From Novosphingobium sp. FSW06-99 (lineage in GTDB: Bacteria; Pseudomonadota; Alphaproteobacteria; Sphingomonadales; Sphingomonadaceae): DNA of 43,680 nt. The translations under genes were made by a program, and so were the position numbers. This document shows positions 33,257-41,817 of this stretch, one piece after another. The notes below the pieces were generated by a model. That model worked only from the letters and a program-made list of their open reading frames with translations, did not search any database and was not told the origin of the DNA. Every line of letters starts with the position of its first letter. The first letter of the stretch is position 1. The DNA is taken from positions 1-43,680 of the forward strand of contig NZ_KQ954269.1 in NCBI RefSeq assembly GCF_001519065.1, written 5' to 3'.

Positions 33257-35601
33257 TGGCACTGACCGACCGGCTTGCCCCGTTGAGCCGCCGCGCCGTG
33301 CTGATCGGCGCGGGCGGTGCGGGTGCGCTGGTGGTCGGGCTGGCGGTGGTGCCACGCCATTTTCGTGCGCCGTTGGTGGCAGGCGACCACGAACAGGTGT
33401 TTGACGGGCTGATTCGCCTGGCGCGCGACGGCACGGTCAGCGTGGCGGTTCCGGCAACCGAGCTGGGCCAGGGCGTGACCACGCTGGCCGCGCAGATCGT
33501 CGCGGTCGAACTGGGCGCGGACTGGCGCAAGGTCGGGGTCGAACCCGCCCCGCTCAGCCCGTTCTATGCCGATCCGGTGATCGCTGCAGAATGGGCAGCG
33601 ATGTGGATGCCGCGCATGGTGGCCGGGGCGCCGTGGATCGGCGGCGCGCTTGACGACCTGCTCGCCGGATCGCCGCGCGACGCGCTGACGCGGTATCAGG
33701 CCGATCGCGTGCCGGTGCTGATGACCGCCTGCGGCACCACGCTGGCGGTGTTCGAACCGCGCCTGCGGCTGGCCGCCGCCGCCTTGCGCCAGGCGCTGAT
33801 TGCGGCAGGCGCGGCGGCACTGGGGGTGGACCCGGCACAATGCGACACGCATGGCCACTTTGTCGTGTGCGGGCGCCAACGGATCGCCTTCAACCGGCTG
33901 ATCGACGACGCGCTGGGCCCGGTGAGCCCGGTGCTGCGCTCCGCCCCGGCGCGCGAGGATGGCGACGCCACGGGGGGCCACACGGTTGCACCCGATTTCC
34001 CGCGTCTGGATCTGCCCGCCAAAGTCGATGGCAGTCTGGTGTTTGCCGCCGATGTGCGGTTGCCCGGCATGGTCCACGCCGCCATCGCGCAGGGGCCGCA
34101 GGGGCATTGCCGTCTGTCGAGCCACGATGCCGATGCCGCGCGCAACATTCCCGGCATGATCGCGGTGGTGACCGCCGATCGCTGGCTGGCCGCCGTGGCC
34201 ACCCACTGGCACGCCGCCGACCGCGCGCTGACGGCAATGGAGCCGCGCTTTCGCATCGATCCGCACCATGGCCACGTGGTCGACAGCACGGCGTGCGAGG
34301 CGGCGCTCGACGCCGCCCTGCACCACGGCAGCGCCAGCCGGATTGGCGCAGCGGGCGATCCCGATGCCGTGCTGATCCACCCCGCGCTGACCGCGCGCTA
34401 CGAAGCCGAACCCGCGCTCCACGCCCCGCTCGAACCGGCCAGCGCGACCGCGCGGCTGACCAACGGGCGGCTGGAACTGTGGATCGCAACGCAGGCCCCC
34501 GAAGCCGCCGCCCATGCTGCCGCGCGCGGCGCCGCGGTCGCGCGCGGCGCGGTCACGGTCTATCCGCTGCCCGCCGGGGGCAGCTTTGACGCGCGGCTCG
34601 ACACGCGAATTGCCGAACAGGTCGCGGTGATCGCGCGGCAGGTTGCCCGGCCGGTACAATTGACATGGTCCCGCTGGCAGGAAACGCTAGGCGCTTATCC
34701 CCGCGCCCCGGTCAGCGCCACCATGAGCGCCGCGTTCGATCCGGCGAAGGCGCGGCTGATCGGCTGGCGCGCGCGCATCGCCACACCATCGAGCGGGATC
34801 GAAACCGGCGCACGGCTGTTCGGCGGCCAGGATGCCCAGAGCGCGCAGGACCATGCGGCGGGCGCCGCCGATCCGCTGGCGCTGGCGGGCGCGCTGCCGG
34901 TCTATGCCATTCCCGAGCGCGCAGCCGACCATGTGCCGGTGGCGATCAGCCTGCCGACCGGACGGATGCGCGGCGGGGCGCATGGCTATACGGCGTTCTT
35001 TACCGAAAGCTTCCTCGACGAATGCGCGCATTTTGCAGGCGCCGAACCCTTGTCATTCCGGGTGGCGATGCTCGGCGATCAACCGCGCCTGGTCGCCTGC
35101 CTGGAAGGGGCGGCGCATCTGGCAATGTGGGGCGGCGGGGGCGGTGGATCGGGGCAGGGCATTGCCTGCCACACCATGACACTGGCCGCGCCCGAAGGCG
35201 CGCGCGCGGGCCATATCGCGGTGGTCGCCACCGCCCGCGCGGCGGCGGGCGCGATTCGCGTCGAAAGCCTGTCGGCCTATTGCGACATCGGACGAATCAT
35301 CAATCGCGACATCGCGCGCCAGCAGATCGAAGGCGGACTGCTGTTCGGACTGGCTTATGCGGTGGGGGGAAGCACGCGCTGGAACGCGGGCCTGCCGCTC
35401 GCCGGACGACTGGCCGGGCTCGGCCTGCCCGTGCTGGCCGATTGCCCCAAAATCGCGGTTGCCTTTGCACCCAGCGACGCCGAACCGTTCGACCCAGGCG
35501 AACTGGGAATGGTTGCCGTCGCGCCAGCAATCGGCAATGCACTGTTTTCTGCCAGCGGCATGCGATTTCGTCGCCTGCCACTCCTGTCTGAAGGTCTCTA
35601 A
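33256..35601 (+). CDS. Stand-alone, divergent molybdopterin-binding (IorB-like) subunit
   Basis: A 781-residue xanthine-dehydrogenase-family large subunit related to the iorB product at 15307. A twin-arginine start (LSRRAVLIGAGG, RR 12-13) suggests export. TELGQGVTTLAAQIVAVELG, the LEP box and the catalytic Glu E749 (PGELGMVAVAPAIGNALF) align with IorB. However, the cofactor loop that reads GGGFGRR in IorB reads GGSFDAR here, and no 2Fe-2S subunit gene adjoins it. It follows mrp with overlapping TGATG and precedes hemH by 62 bases. It may be an enzyme with an unlinked partner, or a protein no longer acting as a hydroxylase. Confidence 0.82.
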   Translation: MALTDRLAPLSRRAVLIGAGGAGALVVGLAVVPRHFRAPLVAGDHEQVFDGLIRLARDGTVSVAVPATELGQGVTTLAAQIVAVELGADWRKVGVEPAPLSPFYADPVIAAEWAAMWMPRMVAGAPWIGGALDDLLAGSPRDALTRYQADRVPVLMTACGTTLAVFEPRLRLAAAALRQALIAAGAAALGVDPAQCDTHGHFVVCGRQRIAFNRLIDDALGPVSPVLRSAPAREDGDATGGHTVAPDFPRLDLPAKVDGSLVFAADVRLPGMVHAAIAQGPQGHCRLSSHDADAARNIPGMIAVVTADRWLAAVATHWHAADRALTAMEPRFRIDPHHGHVVDSTACEAALDAALHHGSASRIGAAGDPDAVLIHPALTARYEAEPALHAPLEPASATARLTNGRLELWIATQAPEAAAHAAARGAAVARGAVTVYPLPAGGSFDARLDTRIAEQVAVIARQVARPVQLTWSRWQETLGAYPRAPVSATMSAAFDPAKARLIGWRARIATPSSGIETGARLFGGQDAQSAQDHAAGAADPLALAGALPVYAIPERAADHVPVAISLPTGRMRGGAHGYTAFFTESFLDECAHFAGAEPLSFRVAMLGDQPRLVACLEGAAHLAMWGGGGGGSGQGIACHTMTLAAPEGARAGHIAVVATARAAAGAIRVESLSAYCDIGRIINRDIARQQIEGGLLFGLAYAVGGSTRWNAGLPLAGRLAGLGLPVLADCPKIAVAFAPSDAEPFDPGELGMVAVAPAIGNALFSASGMRFRRLPLLSEGL

Positions 35602-35663
35602 CGCGTGATGCCACAAAGTGGGTACCGGTGTTTGACCAAGATCACGCGACAACAAGGATTCTG

Positions 35664-36695
35664 ATGCCCGATCCCAATCCACCGCACTGGCCGCTCGATC
35701 ATCCCCCGGTCGCCACCGGGCGCGTGGGTGTGCTGCTGGTCAATCTGGGCACTCCCGATGCCCCGGATACGCTGTCGGTCAAACGCTATCTCAAGCAGTT
35801 CCTGTCCGACCGGCGCGTGGTGGAGATTTCTCCGCTGGTGTGGCAGCCGATCCTGCGCGGGATCATCCTGAACACCCGCCCGCAGAAATCGGCCCATGCC
35901 TATGGTCAGGTGTGGACCGCCGAAGGATCACCGCTGGCCGCGATCACCAAGGCGCAGACCCGCGCGCTGGACGAACGGCTGGGCGGAGTCGCAGTGGTTC
36001 GCCATGCCATGCGCTATGGCAAACCGGCGATTGCCGAACAGCTCGACGCGCTGGTTGGCGAAGGGTGCGAACGCGTGCTGATCGCGCCGCTCTATCCACA
36101 CTATTCCGCCGCCACCACCGCCAGTGTGCTCGACGATGCGGCGCGCTGGATCTTGCGCACGCGCCGCCTGCCTGCGCTGCGCACGTTGCCCGCCTATCAC
36201 GATGATCCCGGCTATATCACCGCGCTGCACCGCGACTTGTCGCGGCAGATCGGCGCGCTGGAATTTGTGCCCGAACTGCTGATGCTGAGCTATCACGGCA
36301 TGCCCGAACGCACGCTGCATCTGGGCGATCCCTATCACTGCCATTGCCGCAAGACGTCGCGCCTGCTGGGTGAAGCGTTTGCCGTCAGCCACCCAGACTT
36401 GCGCCTGAGCACCACGTTCCAGTCGCGGTTCGGCCGCGCCAAATGGCTCGAACCCGCAACCGATGTCACGCTGATGGCCGAAGCAAAGGCCGGAACCCGC
36501 CGCGTGGCGATCGCCGCGCCCGGTTTTTCCGCCGATTGCCTGGAAACGCTGGAGGAACTGGCAATTCGCGGCCGCGAGGAATTTCTGGGCTCGGGCGGCA
36601 GCGAATTTGCCGCACTCGATTGCCTGAACGCGGGCGAAGTGGGCATGGACTTGCTCGAAGCGCTGGTCCGGCGCGAACTGGCGGGCTGGATCTAG
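35664..36695 (+). CDS. hemH: Ferrochelatase
   Basis: A 343-residue enzyme inserting Fe2+ into protoporphyrin IX, the last step of protohaem synthesis. The catalytic His is in LLMLSYHGMPERTLHLGDPY and the metal-side Glu in CLETLEELAIRGREEF; GVLLVNLGTPDAP is the family N-terminus. I chose ATG 35664, with AAGGA five bases upstream, over the GTG at 35628. It is downstream of mrp and the molybdopterin subunit on the same strand, a cofactor-themed group. Its TAG stop (36693-36695) forms the tip of the inverted-repeat element described separately. Confidence 0.95.
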   Translation: MPDPNPPHWPLDHPPVATGRVGVLLVNLGTPDAPDTLSVKRYLKQFLSDRRVVEISPLVWQPILRGIILNTRPQKSAHAYGQVWTAEGSPLAAITKAQTRALDERLGGVAVVRHAMRYGKPAIAEQLDALVGEGCERVLIAPLYPHYSAATTASVLDDAARWILRTRRLPALRTLPAYHDDPGYITALHRDLSRQIGALEFVPELLMLSYHGMPERTLHLGDPYHCHCRKTSRLLGEAFAVSHPDLRLSTTFQSRFGRAKWLEPATDVTLMAEAKAGTRRVAIAAPGFSADCLETLEELAIRGREEFLGSGGSEFAALDCLNAGEVGMDLLEALVRRELAGWI

Positions 36696-36995
36696 ACCCG
36701 AAATCGACCACATTTGCACGCCGTGATTGCCTTCAGAAGCTCCGTGGCGAGAAGCAGTGCGCAGCGCGGGCGGTTGCCCCGTGCAAGCGCTGCGACGCTG
36801 CCACGGAGCTTCTGAAGGCAACCCCTTCGGGGCGGGCCGCTTTTGGCCCATCGCAGCGTCCTTCGTCGGGCACAATGTCCCCGCATTGCACCCCCCTCTA
36901 TCCCGACAAGGAACGCTTTGCGTTCCGCAAAGCTTGGGGCGCTGGGCCAAAATCGGCTCCGTCACGGTGTGCAAATGTGGTTGATTTCGGGTCTA
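36693..36995. repeat. 303-bp nested inverted-repeat element between hemH and a convergent gene
   Basis: Outer 34-bp inverted repeats at 36693-36726 and 36962-36995 differ at two positions. Inside the left part is a perfect 22-bp inverted repeat (36727-36748 with 36800-36821) containing a further GCAGCGC/GCGCTGC stem. Inside the right part TTTTGGCCCA (36841-36850) pairs with TGGGCCAAAA (36943-36952), GTCGGG (36865-36870) with CCCGAC (36902-36907), and two mutually exclusive hairpins share bases: GGAACGC-TTT-GCGTTCC (36910-36926) and GCTTTGCG-TTC-CGCAAAGC (36915-36933). The whole can fold as a three-way junction. Both flanking genes end with TAG lying exactly at the outer tips. No ORF with protein character. 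It may be a MITE/REP-like mobile palindrome or a structured RNA. Confidence 0.9.
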
Positions 36996-37523
36996 AACGG
37001 GCTCGTAGGCCAGCCGCACCGTTTCCGGCCCGATCCGGTCGCTGCCGATCACGCGCAGCGGCGGCGGCGATCCGGCGAAGAACGGTGTGCCGTGCCCCAT
37101 CACGACAGGATGATAATAGAGCCGGTATTCATCGATCAGGCCCAGATCGCCCAGGCTCTGCGCAATAGCCGGCCCGGAAACCGACAATTCGCCGTCATTC
37201 CCGGCCTTCAGCGCGCGGATCGCGGTCTCCAGATCCCCGGTCAGCAGGGTCGCATTGGGGCCGACCGCGGCGAGCGTGCGCGACACCACCCATTTGCGCT
37301 GACGCCGCCACACCGCGGCATAGGCCCGTTCCTGATCGCCCCAGCCGGGCTGATCCTCGTCCCAATATTGCATGATCTGGTAGACGTGGCGGCCATAGAT
37401 ACAGCCGGCAAGGCTGGCGACATAGTCGGTCCAATGCGCAAACAGCGCGGCATCGGGCCGCATGCGCAGATGATCGACATAGCCGTCGAGCGACAGGTTC
37501 ATGGCGTAGACGAGCATTGCCAT
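36993..37523 (-). CDS. Dihydrofolate reductase / RibD C-terminal family protein
   Basis: A 176-residue DHFR-fold protein of the YwjB/RibD-C type, probably an NADPH-dependent reductase of unknown substrate. The N-terminal strand and helix read VYAMNLSLDGYVDH, the family signature; GRHVYQIMQYWD and KWVVSRTL follow, and ELSVSGPAIAQSLGDLGLID is the cofactor-side GxxxxxxL motif near residue 115. GGAAGG lies seven bases before ATG 37523. Convergent with hemH across the inverted-repeat element, from which its own stop codon derives. Confidence 0.87.
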   Translation of the reverse strand: MAMLVYAMNLSLDGYVDHLRMRPDAALFAHWTDYVASLAGCIYGRHVYQIMQYWDEDQPGWGDQERAYAAVWRRQRKWVVSRTLAAVGPNATLLTGDLETAIRALKAGNDGELSVSGPAIAQSLGDLGLIDEYRLYYHPVVMGHGTPFFAGSPPPLRVIGSDRIGPETVRLAYEPV

Positions 37524-37555
37524 CCGGCAGCCTTCCGCTTCGCGTGCGGATCAGA

Positions 37556-37924
37556 TTACCGCGAACCGGTCCAGGGTTGCAACTGGCATCCCCAGCCATC
37601 GTGGAATGTTGCGGTCTGGCTGGCCAGCAGAGGATAGCTGGCGGTAACGCTGCGCGTGGCGGGGTCTTCGCTCAGGCTGGCCCAGGCGGTCTGGCGTTCG
37701 AGGTCCTTGTGGCAATCGGCCAGGCTGCGCCCGCCGATATAGCGGCACGAACAGGCGACCCGCGCGCCATAGGCTGCGCCGGTCACCGCATAGCGCCGGG
37801 CCGGGGCCCACACCCACGCCAGCGCGGCGATCACCACCACCGCCAGCAGCAGTGCCAGCGCCTGCGGCCAGCGGCGGGGACGCGGTTGCCGCGAAGAAGC
37901 TTGGTCGGTGGTTGTATTTGTCAT
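37556..37924 (-). CDS. Small single-pass membrane protein, unknown
   Basis: A 122-residue protein: a short basic cytosolic N-terminus, one TM helix (ALALLLAVVVIAALAWVWAP, about 21-40) and a periplasmic tail with four cysteines (ACSCRYIGGRSLADCHKD and WGCQLQPW). The cysteine spacing suggests disulphides. I do not recognise a family. Its start lies 37 bases from that of the divergent serine hydrolase lipoprotein, a layout suggesting shared control and perhaps a common role. A longer overlapping frame is a shadow. Confidence 0.65.
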   Translation of the reverse strand: MTNTTTDQASSRQPRPRRWPQALALLLAVVVIAALAWVWAPARRYAVTGAAYGARVACSCRYIGGRSLADCHKDLERQTAWASLSEDPATRSVTASYPLLASQTATFHDGWGCQLQPWTGSR

Positions 37925-37961
37925 TGCCCGCCGGATCGATCTGCCTGAAAGGTCGGCAACG

Positions 37962-39080
37962 ATGATTCCCGACCGTCTTGCCTTTATCGCCCCGCTCGCG
38001 CTCGTGCCAGCGTTGATCGGTTGCCATCCCGCACCGGTGGCCACCCCGTTGTCGGCCGCCGCGCTGTCGGCGGTGGTGGCCGATCCCGGCGACACCACGC
38101 GTGCCGATCTGGCGCAGGCGATCGACCCGCTGTTCACCGCGCCCGATGCGGGCGAAACCCGCGCGGTGGTGGTGTGGCACGACGGCAAACTGGTCGCTGA
38201 ACGCTATGCCCCCGGCTATGACCGCAACACCCGCTTCATCAGTTGGTCGATGGCCAAATCGGTGACCGGGGTGCTGATCGGCATGCTGGTGTCCGACGGC
38301 CGGCTGCGGCTCGACGATTCGGTGCCGATCCCGCTGTGGCAGCGCCCCGGCGACCCGCGTGGCGAAATCACCCTGCGACAACTGTTGCAGATGCGTTCAG
38401 GCCTGCACCATGTCGAAGGCGGCGATCCGCCGTACCAGTCGGACGAAGTGCGCATGCTGTTCCTCGACGGGCGCGACGACATGGCGCGCTATGCCGAGGC
38501 GCAGCCCCTGGAATATGACGCCGGCAGCAAATGGGTCTATTCGACCAACACCGCGGTGATCCTGGCCGATCTGGCCGCGCGCGTGCTGGCGCCGGGCGGC
38601 ACGCCCGACATGCGACGGCGCGCGGTGCTCGAATATCTGCACACGCGGCTGTTCGATCCGGTCGGCATGCGGTCGGCCACGCCCGAATTCGACGCCGCCG
38701 GGACGATGGTCGGGGGCAGCGCGATCCACGCCACCGCGCGCGAATGGGCGCTGTTCGGCGAATTCCTGCGCCATCGCGGCGAAGCGGGCGGGGTGCAATT
38801 GGTGCCACGCCAGTGGATCGAATTCATGACCACGCCCTCTCCGCGCGAGGCGCAATATGGCGCGCAGATCTGGCTCAATCGCCGCCCGACCACCGGTGGC
38901 GCCTCGCTGTTCCCCGAACGCGGCCCCGCCGACTTGTTCGCCTGCGAAGGCCATCTCGGCCAATATGTGCTGGTGTCCCCCTCGCGCAAGCTGGTGGTGG
39001 TGCGCCTGGGCATGACGCCCGAGGATCACCTCGACAAAGTGACGGCGAAGCTGGGCGATATTGTGGGGTTGTTCGGATAG
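37962..39080 (+). CDS. Beta-lactamase-family serine hydrolase (lipoprotein)
   Basis: A 372-residue class C beta-lactamase/DD-peptidase-like esterase. A lipobox at about residue 20 (ALIGC) predicts a lipid-anchored periplasmic protein. The active-site SxxK is SMAK in RFISWSMAKSVTGVLIGM; the Tyr motif is YST (YSTNTAVILADL), replacing YxN; the third motif is GHLG (CEGHLGQYVLVSP) rather than KTG, as is usual in the 6-aminohexanoate hydrolase/EstB group. ATG 37962 with AAAGG upstream places the signal peptide correctly. True beta-lactamase activity is unlikely. Divergent from the small membrane protein. Confidence 0.88.
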   Translation: MIPDRLAFIAPLALVPALIGCHPAPVATPLSAAALSAVVADPGDTTRADLAQAIDPLFTAPDAGETRAVVVWHDGKLVAERYAPGYDRNTRFISWSMAKSVTGVLIGMLVSDGRLRLDDSVPIPLWQRPGDPRGEITLRQLLQMRSGLHHVEGGDPPYQSDEVRMLFLDGRDDMARYAEAQPLEYDAGSKWVYSTNTAVILADLAARVLAPGGTPDMRRRAVLEYLHTRLFDPVGMRSATPEFDAAGTMVGGSAIHATAREWALFGEFLRHRGEAGGVQLVPRQWIEFMTTPSPREAQYGAQIWLNRRPTTGGASLFPERGPADLFACEGHLGQYVLVSPSRKLVVVRLGMTPEDHLDKVTAKLGDIVGLFG

Positions 39081-39084
39081 CGGC

Positions 39085-40068
39085 CTACCCCCTGGGACGT
39101 CCCTGTGCCAGCACGGCGGTGCTTTCGGTCAACAGGTCGGGCGCGCCCAGCAGGGCCTGATCGACGTGGCCTTCGGGATCGGGGTGGATCAGGATTTCGG
39201 TGTCGGGAAACTCGCGCGCCAGCAGCGCCTCGATCTCGTCCATCACGTTGTGTGCCGCCGTCACCGTCATCGCGCCATCGACCCACACGTGGAACTGCAC
39301 GAAATCGCGGTTGCCGCTGGTGCGCGTGCGCAGATCGTGAATGCCCTTCAGCGCGGGATGGCATGCCGCGACGGCCAGAAACCGCTCGCGCTTTTCCAGC
39401 GGCCATTCGTGATCCATCAACTGTTCGATCGCGTCCTGCGAAGCGCCCCACGCGCCCCAGCCCAGCCATCCGGCAATCGCCAGCGCAAACCCGGCATCGA
39501 CCCCGCGCACATGCCCCCAGTGATCAAGCGCCAGCGCGGCGATCACCGCCAGGTTGAGCACCAGATCGGCGCGGTAATGCACATGGTCGGTGCTGATCGC
39601 CAGACTGCCGGTGCGGCGGATCACGTGGGTCTGATAGGTCACCAGCGCCAGCGTGGCGATGATCGCAATCGCCGACACCACGATGCCATCACCCGGATCG
39701 GCCACGCCGCCGGGCGTGAACAATTGCCCGATCGCGCGAATCGCCAGGCCAAACGCCGATAGCGAGATCAGCACGACCTGGAACATCGCCGCCAGCGCTT
39801 CGGCCTTGCCGTGGCCGAAGCGGTGGTTGTCGTCATCGGGGATCGCCGCGATCCACACCCCCAGCAGCGTCATCAGGCTGGCAATCAGATCGAGCGCCGT
39901 GTCGGCCAGACTGCCCAGCATGGCCAGCGAGCCGGTCGACAGCACCGCCCAGCCCTTTAACGCAAACAGCAGCGTCGCCACGCCGATCGAGGCCAGCGCG
40001 GCGCGACGGTTGAGCGCGCCCCGGTCCAGGCTGGTTTCCGTATTGGCGGCGTGAATCACGGTCATCAT
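39085..40068 (-). CDS. Cation diffusion facilitator (FieF-like)
   Basis: A 327-residue proton-coupled exporter of divalent metals (Zn, Fe, Mn or Co). Six TM helices; the transport site has DxxxD in TM2 (SLADTALDLIAS) and HxxxD in TM5 (HYRADLVLNL), as in FieF. The HRFGHGKAEALAAM loop and a C-terminal cytosolic domain with VQFHVWVDGAMTVTAAH and ILIHPDPEGH are conserved. It starts 11 bases after pdxH on the same strand and may be co-transcribed. Confidence 0.92.
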   Translation of the reverse strand: MMTVIHAANTETSLDRGALNRRAALASIGVATLLFALKGWAVLSTGSLAMLGSLADTALDLIASLMTLLGVWIAAIPDDDNHRFGHGKAEALAAMFQVVLISLSAFGLAIRAIGQLFTPGGVADPGDGIVVSAIAIIATLALVTYQTHVIRRTGSLAISTDHVHYRADLVLNLAVIAALALDHWGHVRGVDAGFALAIAGWLGWGAWGASQDAIEQLMDHEWPLEKRERFLAVAACHPALKGIHDLRTRTSGNRDFVQFHVWVDGAMTVTAAHNVMDEIEALLAREFPDTEILIHPDPEGHVDQALLGAPDLLTESTAVLAQGRPRG

Positions 40069-40079
40069 CGACCCGACGT

Positions 40080-40694
40080 TTACGGATAGAGCAGGGTGCT
40101 GGTCCAGTCCTGATCGCCGACACGCACAAACTGGCGCCGTTCGTGCAGCCGGAACGCGCGGTCCTGCCAGAATTCGATCCGTTCGGGCCGCACGCGATAG
40201 CCCGACCAGTGCGCCGGACGCGGCACCGCGCCATCGGGATATTGCGCGCGCAGCGCGGCCACCCGGTCGAGATAGGTTTCACGGGCATCGAGCGGACGTG
40301 ACTGGTCGGACCCTGCCGAACCCAGCCGCGATTCGGGATGGCGGCTGGCGAAATAGGCGTCGGCTTCGGCCGGGGTCACTTCGCGGATCGGCCCTTCGAT
40401 GCGGATCTGGCGATGCAGGCTTTTCCAGTGGAACAGCAGCGCTACGTGCGGGTTGGCCGCCAGTTCGCCGCCCTTGCGGCTGTGGAAATTGGTGTAGAAC
40501 ACGAAACCGTCGGGCCCGTGGCCTTTCAGCAGCACCATCCGCACCGACGGCAACCCGTCGGGTGTCGCCGTCGCCAGCGCCATCGCGTTGGGATCGCTGG
40601 GTTCGCTGACGCGCGCCGCATCAAACCAGGTCTGGAACAGGGCGAACGGATCGCCATCGGAGATGGTGTCGGCATCGGACTGGGTTTGGGACAT
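40080..40694 (-). CDS. pdxH: Pyridoxamine 5'-phosphate oxidase
   Basis: A 204-residue FMN enzyme making pyridoxal 5'-phosphate. FMN motifs: ATPDGLPSVRMVLLKG, FYTNFHSRKGGELAANP, and RQIRIEGPIREV; the C-terminal PAHWSGYRVRPERIEFWQ and ending RLHERRQF...WTSTLLYP bind the substrate and are diagnostic. ATG 40694 is the family start; an upstream open stretch to 40832 has no homology. Divergent from dnaJ with 193 bases between. Confidence 0.95.
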   Translation of the reverse strand: MSQTQSDADTISDGDPFALFQTWFDAARVSEPSDPNAMALATATPDGLPSVRMVLLKGHGPDGFVFYTNFHSRKGGELAANPHVALLFHWKSLHRQIRIEGPIREVTPAEADAYFASRHPESRLGSAGSDQSRPLDARETYLDRVAALRAQYPDGAVPRPAHWSGYRVRPERIEFWQDRAFRLHERRQFVRVGDQDWTSTLLYP

Positions 40695-40887
40695 CGGGCT
40701 GGCTTTCACTGGTTCGTTGCGGGATCGTTGTGCTGACAGACCGGGCCGGGATCGGCCATGATCGCGATCAAGTCGGGCTGTTAGCCACCTGGTAGTGCCA
40801 TGCCCAGCAGGACAAGAGTGCGATCGGCCCAAGAAAAGCGCAGTCTATTCCTTGCAGGAAACGGGGTGGGGGCCTAGCTAGCAGCTT

Positions 40888-41814
40888 ATGGCAGACCCTT
40901 ATACCATCCTTGGCGTCAGTCGCAGTGCCAGCGAAAAGGACATCAAAGCGGCCTATCGGCGGCTGGCCAAAGACCTTCACCCCGATCGCAATCAGGGCAA
41001 GCCCGACGCATCCGAACGGTTTGGCGAGGTTACCCGCGCCTATGACCTGTTGTCCGACAAGGACAAGCGCGCGCAATTCGACCGTGGCGAAATCGATGGC
41101 GACGGCAACCCCGCCGCCCCGTTCGGCTTTGGCGGCGGCGGTGGTCAGGGCGGTTACCGGCACGACGGCTTCGAAGGCTTTGCCGCGCGACCCGGCGATG
41201 GCGCGGGCCCCGATCTGGGTGACTTGTTCGAAGGGCTGTTCGGCGGGCGCGGCGGCGCGGCGGGCGGGTTTGGCGGTCGGCGCGGCGCACCGCCACGCGG
41301 GGCCAACGTGGCCTATCGGCTGGTGGTACCGTTTGTCGATGCGGCCACCCGCGCACCGCAACGGATCACGCTCAAAGATGGCAAGACCATCGACCTGAAA
41401 CTGCCCGCAGGGGTCGAACATGGCCAGCAGGTGCGCCTGCCCGGCAAGGGCGATGCGGGCCCGGGCGGGGCCGGTGATGCCACGGTGACCATCGAGATCG
41501 CCGCGCACGCGGTATTCGAACGCGATGGCGACAATATCCGCATCGAAGTGCCGATCACGCTCGACGAAGCGGTTGGCGGCGCGCGGATCAAGGTGCCGAC
41601 GGTCGATGGGGCGGTCATACTGACGGTTGCGCCCGGCACCACCGGGGGCAAGACGCTGCGGCTCAAGGGCAAGGGTTTTTCGCGCAAGGACGGCGAACGC
41701 GGCGACCAGCTTGTAACGCTGCAGATCGATCTGCCCCCCGATGACGAAGACTTGCGCCGCCGGCTCGAAGGCTGGCACGACACGCGCAATCCACGCGCCC
41801 GCCTCGGGGTCTGA
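40888..41814 (+). CDS. DnaJ-like co-chaperone (CbpA type, no zinc finger)
   Basis: A 308-residue Hsp40. The J domain (about 3-68) has the HPD signature at 31-33 (LHPDRNQGKPDASERF); a Gly/Phe-rich linker (about 75-140) follows, then the two C-terminal beta-domains (VAYRLVVPFVDAA ... GTTGGKTLRLKGKGF). The four CxxCxGxG repeats of DnaJ are absent, so it belongs to the class II/CbpA group and acts with DnaK. The next gene starts three bases after the stop. Confidence 0.92.
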   Translation: MADPYTILGVSRSASEKDIKAAYRRLAKDLHPDRNQGKPDASERFGEVTRAYDLLSDKDKRAQFDRGEIDGDGNPAAPFGFGGGGGQGGYRHDGFEGFAARPGDGAGPDLGDLFEGLFGGRGGAAGGFGGRRGAPPRGANVAYRLVVPFVDAATRAPQRITLKDGKTIDLKLPAGVEHGQQVRLPGKGDAGPGGAGDATVTIEIAAHAVFERDGDNIRIEVPITLDEAVGGARIKVPTVDGAVILTVAPGTTGGKTLRLKGKGFSRKDGERGDQLVTLQIDLPPDDEDLRRRLEGWHDTRNPRARLGV

Positions 41815-41817
41815 GCG

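Noticed and set aside
36720..36992. Short ORFs inside the inverted-repeat element
   Set aside because: They are Cys/Arg-rich translations of the palindrome, present on both strands because of its symmetry.
40851..40887. Possible RpoH heat-shock promoter before dnaJ (CTTGCAG)
   Set aside because: No matching -10 at correct distance; the resemblance is limited to the first element.
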